64,000 nucleotides of DNA from Actinacidiphila guanduensis (lineage in GTDB: Bacteria > Actinomycetota > Actinomycetes > Streptomycetales > Streptomycetaceae), in contig NZ_FNIE01000012.1 of the NCBI RefSeq assembly GCF_900103985.1, positions 62,001-126,000 of the forward strand, written 5' to 3'. A program made the translations under genes and the position numbers. This document shows positions 51,490 to 63,728 of the stretch, piece after piece. Within the stretch, counting starts at the first letter, position 1; every line of letters begins with the position of its first letter. Under the pieces are notes generated by a model that had not been told where the DNA came from, did no database searches, and worked only from the letters and a program-made list of their open reading frames with translations.

Positions 51490-54400
51490 TCCGCCAGGTC
51501 CTGCGCGTCTCCGCCACCGAGTCCGGCGCCTACCGCACCGTCTCCCAGGCGCTGGCCGCCGCGCCGGACGGCGCGGTGATCGCCGTCGCGCCGGGCACGT
51601 ACGCCGAGTCGCTCACCCTCAGCCGGGCGGTCACGCTGTCCGGGGACGGCACGCCCGGCAGCGTACGGCTGGAATCGCCGATGGGCAGCACCGTCGTGGT
51701 GGAGGCCGACGCGGTGCGGCTGACCGGCCTGACCCTCCAAGGGGCCGACGCCAACGCGGCCGTCCTCGACATCCGCCGCGGGCAGACCGCCGTCGAGAAC
51801 TGCACCGTGGCGGGCGACCAGGCATGGGCAGCGGTCATCGCCTGGCAGTCCGGCCACCTGGCCGCCCGGAACTGCACGGTCACCAACCCCGGCGGCGCCG
51901 GCGTCGTGGTGACCTCCGCCGCCGACAACACCCTGGAGGACATCGCCGCGCGCGACTTCGGCTCGTCGGCGGTCGTCGTCGCCGAGAACGGCCGCCTGAC
52001 CGTACGCGGCTGCACCGTCGAACGTTCCGGCGGCAACGGCATCTGCGTCAACGGCCAGGGCACCGTCACCGTCGAGAACACCACGGTGGCCGGCAGCCGA
52101 AAGCCCGCGGTCGTCGTGGAGCAGGACGCCAGGGCCGAGCTGATGCGCACCACCGTGACGTTGTCCGCGAGCCTCGACGCGTATCTGACCAGCAAGGGCA
52201 TGACCACGCTCATCGACTGCCGACTGACCGGATCGGGCGGGCAGTCGCTGCACATCGGTGGGGGCGCGTCCCCGCAACTGCGCGGCTGCACGCTGGACTC
52301 GGCGGCCGCGAGCGGCCTCCAGGTGACCGGCGGCTCCACGCCCCGGCTGGAGGACTGCGCGATCACCGGCACCCCGCTGGCGGTGATCGTCGAGGAGGGC
52401 AGCCGGGCCGAGTTCCACCGGCTCCGGATCAGCGGCGCGCAGCGGACCGCCGTACAGGTGAGCGGCGAATCCACCGCGGAATTCCATGAGTTGTCCGTGG
52501 CGGACGGCTCGGCCGGGCTTCGGGTGACCGGCTCCGCCCGACTCACCCTGAACTCCGGCGACATCGACGCGGAGTACGGCGTCGGCCTGGAAGCCAACGA
52601 GGGCGCCACCGCACGTCTCACCGATGTCCGGCTGCGTGCCGCGGGCGACTGGGGCCTCGCCGTGTCGGGCGGCGCGCGCATCGCCGCTGCGGACTCCCGC
52701 GTCACCGGGGCGGGCGTCCTGGCCGGCACCGACGGCGAGGCGCTGCTGCGCGACAGCGAGGTGTCCGGCACCGCCGGAGACGGCGCACGGGTACTGGGCG
52801 GCGGCACCCTCATCGCCACCGGCTGCCGGGTGCACGAGGCCCGGGGACACGGCGTCAACGTCCAGATCTCCGGGCGCGCCGACCTCACCGACTGCGTGAT
52901 CACCGGCAACGTCGGCGACGGCGTCCGCAGCAACTCCGAGGAACCGGTGCTGGTCCAGCGCTGCGACGTCAGCGGCAACGGCGGCGCGCAGATCAATCGG
53001 CTGCGCAGCCAGGACGGCGTACCGGCCACCGCCGGCGCGGCGGAGTCCGCCCGCGAGCCGGCCCTCGGGCCGGACAGCGATCCGGTGGACGGGCGCGGGA
53101 CCGCGGCCGGCGCCACCGGGCCGCTGGCCGAACTCGACGCCCTGGTCGGCCTGGAGAGCGTGAAACGCGAGGTCACCGGGCTGATCAACCTCAACAAGAT
53201 GGCCCAGCGCCGGCAGGAACTGGGCCTGCCCATGCCGCCGATGAGCCGCCACCTGGTCTTCGCCGGCCCGCCCGGCACCGGCAAGACCACCGTGGCCCGG
53301 CTCTACGGCGCGGTGCTGGCCGAACTCGGCATCCTCGCCCAGGGACACATCGTCGAGGTGTCCCGGTCCGGCCTGGTCGCGCAGATCATCGGCGGCACGG
53401 CCATCAAGACCACCGAGGTGTTCACCAAGGCCATCGGCGGCGTGCTGTTCATCGACGAGGCGTACACGCTCACCAACCAGTCCAAGGGCAGCGGGCCCGA
53501 CTTCGGCCAGGAGGCAGTCGAGACGCTGATGAAGCTGATGGAGGACCACCGCGACGAGATCGTCGTCATCGTCGCCGGCTACTCCGAGCAGATGGACCAG
53601 TTCCTGGCGTCCAACCCCGGCATGGCCTCGCGCTTCGCGCGCACCGTGGAGTTCCCCAACTACGAGGTCTCCGAACTCGTGACCATCGTGCAGGGCCTGT
53701 GCGGCAAGCACTACTACGAGATGGACGACTCGGCGCTGGACGCCCTCACCCGCTACCTGGAGGCCATCCCCAAAGGGCCGACCTTCGGCAACGGCCGCGT
53801 CGCGCGCTCGCTGTTCGAGACCATGATCAGCAATCAGGCGTCGCGGCTCGCGGCCGATTCCTCCGCGGACGACAGCACCGCGCTGAACCGCCTTTCCGCG
53901 GCGGACGTGCCCGCGGCGGAGGACGTCTCTCCCGCGGGGGTCGAGGACGTGCCGGAGCCCGGGGCCGGGACCGCCGCCCGGCCCGGCCCGCAACAGCCCG
54001 CCCCGGCGGCGCGCTTCGCCGCTCCGCCGGCCGAGCCGCCGCCCGCCATGCGCCGCCTCGCCGGGCTGTGCGGTCTGGGAGAGGTCCGCGCGGCCCTGCT
54101 GAAGCGCGTCAACGAACTGGTCGGAGCGAGCGGCGACGGCGTGCCGCCCGCCCCCCCGGCGAACATCGTGCTGGCGGGCGACACCGGCAGCGGTCGCACC
54201 GCCGTGTCCGCGCTGTACGCGAAATGCCTGGCCGAGACCGGCGTGCTGCGCAACGGGGCGGTGCACCGGATCGCCCTGTCCAAGGTGTTCGCCCGCGGCC
54301 CCGGGGAGGCCCGCGCCTACACCGCCGCGCTGTGGGCCGACGCCGACGGAGGCGTCCTGGAACTCGACCTCGACACCGCCTTCACCGCGCGCCCCGCGGC

Positions 54401-54911
54401 CGAGCGCACCGCCGTGTGGGACGCAGTCGTCGCTGTCGTGGAGCGCACTCCGCAGACCGCACTGGTGCTGCGCGGCGCCCAGGGCCGGCTCGGCGAACTC
54501 ATGCGCGAACGCCCCGACGTCGCCCGCTGCTTCGACCTGTTCCTGCGCTTCCCCGCGTACACCGCGGAGGAGTTGACGGAACTGATCTGCCGGCGGCTCA
54601 CCACCCGGGGACACAAGGTCGATGAGCCCACCCGCACCGCGTTGGCGGCGCGGCTGGCCGACCGGCCGCTCGCCGACGGCGCGCGCGGAGCACACCGGCT
54701 CGCCGACCGGATGGCCGAGCGGGCGCCGTCGGGCTCCGGTGGCGGACCGCTGTCCTCCCGCCCCGGAGCGGCTCGGACTTCGTCGTCCGGGGACGCCCGG
54801 ACCGCTCCGGCCACGAGTGCTGCGCACACGCAGACAATGCCCCCTGTATCCGCAGGCAACGACGAAGCCGCGTCGTTCCACGCCGGCAGAGCGGCCACCA
54901 CGATGGGCTGA
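51486..54911 (+). CDS. Right-handed beta-helix fused to an EccA-type AAA ATPase
   Basis: A 1141-residue fusion. Residues 1-500 are repeated short strands of a right-handed parallel beta-helix (pectate-lyase-like): GDGTPGSVRLESPMGSTVVV, TGLTLQGADANAAVLDI, ENCTVAGD and many similar turns. Residues 550-800 are a CbxX/CfqX-type AAA domain as in EccA: P-loop GPPGTGKT (594-601), Walker B FIDEAYTL, and a YEMDDSALDAL lid. A second AAA-like module (860-1080) has GDTGSGRT with Arg904 for Lys and LELDLDTAF for Walker B, so it is probably inactive. It starts at ATG 51486, overlapping the previous stop in ATGA. EccA proteins release or chaperone ESX substrates; the beta-helix may be the substrate-binding part. 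Confidence 0.85.
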   Translation: MIRQVLRVSATESGAYRTVSQALAAAPDGAVIAVAPGTYAESLTLSRAVTLSGDGTPGSVRLESPMGSTVVVEADAVRLTGLTLQGADANAAVLDIRRGQTAVENCTVAGDQAWAAVIAWQSGHLAARNCTVTNPGGAGVVVTSAADNTLEDIAARDFGSSAVVVAENGRLTVRGCTVERSGGNGICVNGQGTVTVENTTVAGSRKPAVVVEQDARAELMRTTVTLSASLDAYLTSKGMTTLIDCRLTGSGGQSLHIGGGASPQLRGCTLDSAAASGLQVTGGSTPRLEDCAITGTPLAVIVEEGSRAEFHRLRISGAQRTAVQVSGESTAEFHELSVADGSAGLRVTGSARLTLNSGDIDAEYGVGLEANEGATARLTDVRLRAAGDWGLAVSGGARIAAADSRVTGAGVLAGTDGEALLRDSEVSGTAGDGARVLGGGTLIATGCRVHEARGHGVNVQISGRADLTDCVITGNVGDGVRSNSEEPVLVQRCDVSGNGGAQINRLRSQDGVPATAGAAESAREPALGPDSDPVDGRGTAAGATGPLAELDALVGLESVKREVTGLINLNKMAQRRQELGLPMPPMSRHLVFAGPPGTGKTTVARLYGAVLAELGILAQGHIVEVSRSGLVAQIIGGTAIKTTEVFTKAIGGVLFIDEAYTLTNQSKGSGPDFGQEAVETLMKLMEDHRDEIVVIVAGYSEQMDQFLASNPGMASRFARTVEFPNYEVSELVTIVQGLCGKHYYEMDDSALDALTRYLEAIPKGPTFGNGRVARSLFETMISNQASRLAADSSADDSTALNRLSAADVPAAEDVSPAGVEDVPEPGAGTAARPGPQQPAPAARFAAPPAEPPPAMRRLAGLCGLGEVRAALLKRVNELVGASGDGVPPAPPANIVLAGDTGSGRTAVSALYAKCLAETGVLRNGAVHRIALSKVFARGPGEARAYTAALWADADGGVLELDLDTAFTARPAAERTAVWDAVVAVVERTPQTALVLRGAQGRLGELMRERPDVARCFDLFLRFPAYTAEELTELICRRLTTRGHKVDEPTRTALAARLADRPLADGARGAHRLADRMAERAPSGSGGGPLSSRPGAARTSSSGDARTAPATSAAHTQTMPPVSAGNDEAASFHAGRAATTMG

Positions 54912-54936
54912 GGAACCAGTCGGTATCGCCGCCGTG
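54912..54936 (+). promoter_or_regulatory. Candidate ECF-sigma promoter before the WXG100 genes
   Basis: GGAACC (54912-54917) and CGTGAT (54933-54938) are spaced as in ECF-type promoters (GGAAC-N16-CGT). It begins one base after the previous stop codon and about 40 bases before GTG 54977. Confidence 0.4.
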
Positions 54937-54976
54937 ATCCCGCGTGCGGCATCTCGGACGGAAAGGAAAACGGACT

Positions 54977-55312
54977 GTGGCGACCAACGGACAGACCAAT
55001 GTCGATATCCAGGGCATGCTCGCCGCACTGCCCAACTTCGAGACGGCGCTGGGGGACATCTCGACCGCGTACAACGGGATGAGTGAGCAGGCCCAGATCC
55101 TTGAAGGCAACTGGACCGGTGACGCGGCACAGTCGTTCATCCCCGCGCTGAACCAGTGGCTGGAGAACTGCAACGTCGTGAAGCAGCAGCTCCAGGTGGT
55201 CTACGAGAAGCTCGAAGCCAACACCGGCCACTACGAGCAGGTGCACAGCGAGACCGTCGACGCCGCGACCGCCGTCAGGCAGGCGATGGCGGCCGGCCTT
55301 CCCGGTATGTGA
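54977..55312 (+). CDS. WXG100-family ESX substrate, EsxA-like
   Basis: Secreted partner of a WXG100 heterodimer, 111 residues, all helical. The turn motif is WTG in LEGNWTGDAAQSFI, followed by helix 2 and YEKLE, which fits the C-terminal YxxxD/E secretion signal of ESX substrates. It starts with GTG 54977, preceded by GAAAGGA, and ends MAAGLPGM. A second WXG100 gene follows after 44 bases, so the two are expected to fold together. In S. coelicolor the corresponding pair is esxA/esxB next to eccC; function there concerns development and sporulation. Confidence 0.9.
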   Translation: MATNGQTNVDIQGMLAALPNFETALGDISTAYNGMSEQAQILEGNWTGDAAQSFIPALNQWLENCNVVKQQLQVVYEKLEANTGHYEQVHSETVDAATAVRQAMAAGLPGM

Positions 55313-55356
55313 CCCGCCCTCCCCGGCACTCCTCATCCAGCGAAAGGTAAAGAGCA

Positions 55357-55647
55357 ATGACCAGCTATCAGGTGAGCCTTGAGCAGATGGCATTCGTCGA
55401 GGGCGAAATGCGGTCCATCACCACGAAGATCCAGAGCACCCTGAGCGACCTGGACGACGCGGCCAAGCAGCACCTCGCCGAGTGGTCCAGCGACGCGCGG
55501 GACGCGTACAACCTGGCCAAGGCGAAGTGGGACACGGCGGCCGACCAGATGGCCGTCCAGCTCGGACAGGCCACCACCGCCGTCGGCAACATCGGCGAGT
55601 ACTACACCAGCGGCGAGAAGTACGGCACCAGCCTCTGGGAGCAGTGA
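55357..55647 (+). CDS. WXG100-family ESX substrate, EsxB-like
   Basis: A 96-residue helical-hairpin protein, partner of the preceding gene. The turn reads LAEWSSDARDAYN, so the WXG motif is modified to W-S-S. The C-terminus has YTSGE, which matches the YxxxD/E export motif, just before the end SLWEQ. ATG 55357 is preceded by AAAGGTAAAGAG. No signal peptide. Based on position and length it should form the export heterodimer that EccC recognises. Confidence 0.88.
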   Translation: MTSYQVSLEQMAFVEGEMRSITTKIQSTLSDLDDAAKQHLAEWSSDARDAYNLAKAKWDTAADQMAVQLGQATTAVGNIGEYYTSGEKYGTSLWEQ

Positions 55648-55692
55648 GGCAGGTGGACCGTGGACATCGCACCGCGGAGGAGGTGATCACCC

Positions 55693-57048
55693 ATGCCCTT
55701 GCCAGGAGGCGTCGAAAGTCCCTATGAGAACGCGGACGGTTCGGACTCACGGGACGACCAGTACCAGCCGCAGTCGTACCCGGGCGGCGCGTACGTCCCC
55801 GGTAGCGGCACGGTCGACACCGGCCAGCGGATACCGGACATGCCCGATGTTCCTCGCGTGCTGGGCAACGGCTCGGGGACCGTGTCCGCGGACACCACCG
55901 CGCTGAAGGTCTTCGCCGACAACCTGGAAACCATCTACGAAGACTTGGGCACGGCCAGGCAGAAGGTGAACGACCTCCAGCCCCTTCGAGCCGGAGGCGA
56001 ACAGTTCGTGGAGGCGCAGACCCTCACGTCCAAGATCACCGGTCCGCGTGGCGGTGAGGGTCTGCAGGGGAACTACCTGACGTCTCTGCACGCCCTGCGG
56101 AAGGCCCTGAAGGACACGGCCGACGGGATCAGGGACATCGCCGCCAAGTACTCGACGATCGAGGAGCTCAACGCGAAGGCGGGCAGCGACCTGACTCATC
56201 TCATTCAGGACGCCCAAAGCGACATTCAGAAGCTCCAGTCGGCGACCGGGGACTCGGGTACGGGTACGGGTACGACCACCACGGGGACCGGGGACACATC
56301 GGGTGTGTCCGGTAGTCCGTACGGCCTTCCGTATGGGTCCGGGGATACGTCGGGCATGTCGGGTAGCCCGTACGGTGCTTCGTACGGTGGGTCCGGGGAC
56401 ACATCGGGTGTGTCGGGTAGTCCGTACGGCCTTCCGTATGGGGAGCCGGGGGACACGTCGGGTACGTCGGGTAGTTCGTACGGCGCTTCGTACGGTGGGT
56501 CCGGGGACACGTCGGGCGTGCCGGACAGTACGTACCCGTCGGGCGCGTCGGGTGGTCCGTACGGCACTTCGTATGGCGGCTCGGGGGATACGTCGGCTGC
56601 GTCGGGCAGTACGTACGACCCTTCGTATGGTGATTCGGCTGCCACACCGAGCATGTGGGGTGCTCTGCCCAGCGCCGCCCCGTCTGCGGGAAAGCCGCCG
56701 GCGCCGGACGACTGGGACGACGGTTCCTCGCCAACGTACGGTCTGACGGGGGAGCCTGCGCCTGTGGCTGAAGGTCCCGGTCCGGTGGTGCATCCGGGAG
56801 AAGCGGTGCGGGTTCGTCTGGATCCGTCGGCGCCGCAGGACTCCGACGTGAGAGTCAAGGCGGACGACGTGAAGGTCAGGGCGGACGGGGCGTCGGACCC
56901 GGACGTGAGGGTCAAGGCCGACGACGTGCGGGTCAGGGCCGATGGGACGCCGGACCCCGATGTGAGGGTCAAGGCGGACGGAATGCCGGACACGACGTTG
57001 GACAAGGGCTCGGTGCGGGAGAAGTCGACCGGACTGCCTGGGTTCTAG
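55693..57048 (+). CDS. ESX-associated helical protein with GDTSG repeats
   Basis: A 451-residue protein of unknown role. After a polar start, residues 65-180 form a WXG100-like helical hairpin (ALKVFADNLETIYEDLG, ALRKALKDTADGIRDIAAK) that lacks the Trp; YSTIE following helix 2 fits YxxxD/E. Residues 190-320 are a repeat tract of about 20-residue units based on GDTSG-SGSPYG, and 375-430 repeat VRVKADDV/VRVRADG. It ends STGLPGF. GGAGGAGGTGA eight bases upstream of ATG 55693 is a very strong ribosome-binding site. The low-complexity parts favour a cell-envelope or secreted location. Confidence 0.6.
   Translation: MPLPGGVESPYENADGSDSRDDQYQPQSYPGGAYVPGSGTVDTGQRIPDMPDVPRVLGNGSGTVSADTTALKVFADNLETIYEDLGTARQKVNDLQPLRAGGEQFVEAQTLTSKITGPRGGEGLQGNYLTSLHALRKALKDTADGIRDIAAKYSTIEELNAKAGSDLTHLIQDAQSDIQKLQSATGDSGTGTGTTTTGTGDTSGVSGSPYGLPYGSGDTSGMSGSPYGASYGGSGDTSGVSGSPYGLPYGEPGDTSGTSGSSYGASYGGSGDTSGVPDSTYPSGASGGPYGTSYGGSGDTSAASGSTYDPSYGDSAATPSMWGALPSAAPSAGKPPAPDDWDDGSSPTYGLTGEPAPVAEGPGPVVHPGEAVRVRLDPSAPQDSDVRVKADDVKVRADGASDPDVRVKADDVRVRADGTPDPDVRVKADGMPDTTLDKGSVREKSTGLPGF
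56281..56645 (+). repeat. In-frame tandem repeats encoding GDTSG-type units
   Basis: About six imperfect copies of roughly 60 bases, each encoding GDTSG(V/M/T/A)SGS(P/S/T)YG with variable tails. Codon use here (TCG, GGT, GTA-rich, thymine-rich third positions) differs from the flanking sequence. Confidence 0.75.
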
Positions 57049-57090
57049 ACGGTCACGACAGCACAAGCCGGGTATGGGAGCGCGTAGGGC

Positions 57091-58401
57091 ATGGCCGAGG
57101 ACGGCAGCAGCGGGACGGACAGCGCGAGCGGCGGCTCCGGGACGGACACCGGGGACAGCGGTTCCGGTTCCGGGACGGACAGCGGGAGCAATGGTTCCGG
57201 TTCCGGGACGGACGGCGGGAGCAGCGGCTCGGACAGTGGCACGTCTTCCGGGACCGGTGATTACAGCCAGCTGGGCTGGAAGGACGTCATGCGCTACGTC
57301 ACCGGCTCCGATCCGGACAAACCCGAGGTGGACGGTTCGGCGATTTCTGATCCGCAGACCATCCAGGACGCCGCGGACGCCTTCTATTTCACGCAAACGG
57401 TGCTTCAGCGGGCGGCTGAGAATCTCGGCCGGCAGGTGGAGGCGCTGACGGGGCCGGACGGGCCCTGGCAGGGCGGGGCGGCCGGAGCCCTGGGCGATGC
57501 CATGAAGACGTTGGCGAAGCAGACGCAGGACATGGCCGACACGCTCTCCGGCGGCAACACGGGCGACTACGACGTTCCGCAGCAACTGGCGGACAACGCG
57601 GCGCACTTGAAAGGGGCCATCGACAAGCTCAACGACATCGACGTGTGGTACGCGCAGCAGGCGCTGAAGGAAGCGGCTGCTGAGGGCAAGGACATCGTCA
57701 TGGACGACGGGCGCGTCGCGGTCAGCCAGACTCCCGACATCCCTCCCCTCCTGGATCGGGACATGCGGGCGGTGCTCAACACGCTGGCGGACAACTACCG
57801 GGTCGACACCGACAACGTCGCCTACTCCACGTCGCCCACCAGCCCGACCAACGGGTCGGGAGGCCCCGACCCCACGGCGTACGGAGCCCCCGGAAGCACG
57901 GGCGGCACCGGCGGCACTGGTGGCACCGGCGGCTATGAACCTCCTGTCTCGTATCCGGACATGGGCTCGGGCGCCGGTGGTGGCGCGTCATCGGGCACTT
58001 CGAACGCGGCGGCGGGGTACCTGCCGCCGACTGGTACGCAGACGGTCGGCGACGGCGGTGGCGCGTCGGGCGGCGATGCGGCGACGTCGGTCCCCGGCGC
58101 CGTGCCGTCGACCGGTCAGTCCGGTCCGTCCGCCGACACGGCCACCCCGCGGGTACTGCACAAGGCTTCCGCCGCGCGGGTCCTGCACAAGGCCGGTGAC
58201 GGCCCGGGTCAGGACACCGGCGACGATCCGGAGACCTACCGCACCCTGGTGAAGGGCCACGCCGACCCGGCGACGTCGGACCCGGACGACGGCTACCGGA
58301 CCTTGAGGCGGGAGCAGGTGGACCCGCTGACGGTGGACGAGGGGCCCGGCCCGGCGGTGCTCACGGATCAGAAGGAGCCGGCCGGACTGCCCGGGTTCTA
58401 G
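57091..58401 (+). CDS. WXG-domain low-complexity ESX-associated protein (shorter paralogue)
   Basis: A 436-residue protein. Residues 1-55 are Gly/Ser/Asp-rich with SGSGTD repeats. Residues 57-210 are helical and include GDYSQLGWKDVMRYVTG, AADAFYFTQTVLQRAAENLG, and a real WXG turn, PWQGGAAGALGDAMKTL. The rest is Gly/Thr/Pro-rich with GTGGTGG runs, then VLHKA repeats (PRVLHKASAARVLHKAG) and a DPETYRTLVKG / DGYRTLRREQ pair. It ends EPAGLPGF. The next gene encodes a close copy of the first 230 residues. A membrane segment is absent. Start ATG 57091 has only a weak GGGAG upstream. Confidence 0.6.
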   Translation: MAEDGSSGTDSASGGSGTDTGDSGSGSGTDSGSNGSGSGTDGGSSGSDSGTSSGTGDYSQLGWKDVMRYVTGSDPDKPEVDGSAISDPQTIQDAADAFYFTQTVLQRAAENLGRQVEALTGPDGPWQGGAAGALGDAMKTLAKQTQDMADTLSGGNTGDYDVPQQLADNAAHLKGAIDKLNDIDVWYAQQALKEAAAEGKDIVMDDGRVAVSQTPDIPPLLDRDMRAVLNTLADNYRVDTDNVAYSTSPTSPTNGSGGPDPTAYGAPGSTGGTGGTGGTGGYEPPVSYPDMGSGAGGGASSGTSNAAAGYLPPTGTQTVGDGGGASGGDAATSVPGAVPSTGQSGPSADTATPRVLHKASAARVLHKAGDGPGQDTGDDPETYRTLVKGHADPATSDPDDGYRTLRREQVDPLTVDEGPGPAVLTDQKEPAGLPGF

Positions 58402-58447
58402 GCGGTCACGAAACCACAAGCCGCGAGGGGGATGGGAGGCGTAGGGC

Positions 58448-62737
<4,290 letters not shown>

Positions 62738-62896
62738 CCTGCGGCCGCCGCCGCGTGGCGGCGGCCGGTGTGCACGAGGGCAGAAGCGGCTGTTCACGCG
62801 GTCAACCACGGCCGTGGCCCCTTGGAATCCGGGTTCCCGCCGGACTTGACTCGACCGTGTCCGACCGGTGGGACCACAGCAGGCAGGAGGACACCC

Positions 62897-63337
62897 ATGC
62901 CGTCTCCCTACGACCAGCAGATCGAGGATCTGCTGACCGAGTACCGCACCGCGCGGGAGCGGGCGGTGGACACCCACCGCCGTATCAACGAGATCGAGGC
63001 CACGGCGACCGCGCCCCGGCGTTCGGTCAAGGTGACCGTCGGAGCACAGGGCCAGGTGACCGCCCTGGAGTTCCCCACCAGCGCGTACCGCACGATGGCG
63101 CCGAAGGAACTCTCGAAGGTGATCGTCAGCACCCTGGAGAAGGCCCGTGCCAAGGCGCTGGAACAGGTGATGGAGACAGCCCTCGGACCCCTGCCCGGCG
63201 GCCTGACGCCGGCCGCCCTGGCACGGGGCGACATCGACCCGCGTGCGCTGATCCCCGAGGACGTGCGCATGCCGGACGCCGTCCGGGCGTACATCGAACG
63301 GGGACTGGGCGCGACGAAGGCCGGCGGACGTGAGTAG
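62897..63337 (+). CDS. YbaB/EbfC-like protein of the ESX locus
   Basis: A 146-residue protein similar to YbaB/EbfC nucleoid-associated proteins. It has a coiled-coil-prone start (QQIEDLLTEYRTARERAVDT) and the strand pattern VKVTVGAQGQVTALEF with SAYRTMAPKELSKVIVSTLEKA, which is the core of that family. Such genes often occur in actinobacterial T7SS loci, where their role is unknown. ATG 62897 follows GCAGGAGG by six bases. Its stop overlaps the start of the next gene by eight bases. Confidence 0.75.
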   Translation: MPSPYDQQIEDLLTEYRTARERAVDTHRRINEIEATATAPRRSVKVTVGAQGQVTALEFPTSAYRTMAPKELSKVIVSTLEKARAKALEQVMETALGPLPGGLTPAALARGDIDPRALIPEDVRMPDAVRAYIERGLGATKAGGRE

Positions 63338-63725
63338 CGGCGGGAACGACGGGGGCGCCTCTTCGTCGTCCGAATCCTCCGGGTCCTCTGGGGACGGTCC
63401 GGTGCACGTCGACACCGACAAGATCCATCTGGCCGCCGAGGCCCTGGGCGAACTGGCGTGGACGCTGAAGCAGGCGGCCCACACGCTGGACGAACGGTCG
63501 CAGGCTCTCGGCCAGCCGTGGGGTGACGACAAGAACGGCAAGAGTTTCGCGGGCGAATACCTGCAGCCCCACTCCGACGCGCTGAAGGCCGGAACCGACG
63601 GCGGCGCGGCGCTCGATGACGCGGCAGGCCAACTGAACGACCTGGTGGCGGCGTTGAACGCCATCGAAGCCCAGGCGGTCATCACCGGCCAGCAGGTGAC
63701 GATCGAACCGACCGATGGTGCGTGA
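63330..63725 (+). CDS. WXG100-like protein
   Basis: A 131-residue protein with a Gly/Ser-rich first 25 residues and a helical hairpin: IHLAAEALGELAWTLKQAAHT and, after PWGDDKNGKSFAGEY (the WxG-type turn in the form W-G-D), a second helix LDDAAGQLNDLVAALNAIEA. It starts with GTG 63330 inside the end of the YbaB-like gene, so both are translated together. It is probably another ESX substrate or a partner of the protein that follows. Confidence 0.75.
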   Translation: MSSGGNDGGASSSSESSGSSGDGPVHVDTDKIHLAAEALGELAWTLKQAAHTLDERSQALGQPWGDDKNGKSFAGEYLQPHSDALKAGTDGGAALDDAAGQLNDLVAALNAIEAQAVITGQQVTIEPTDGA

Positions 63726-63728
63726 CGG

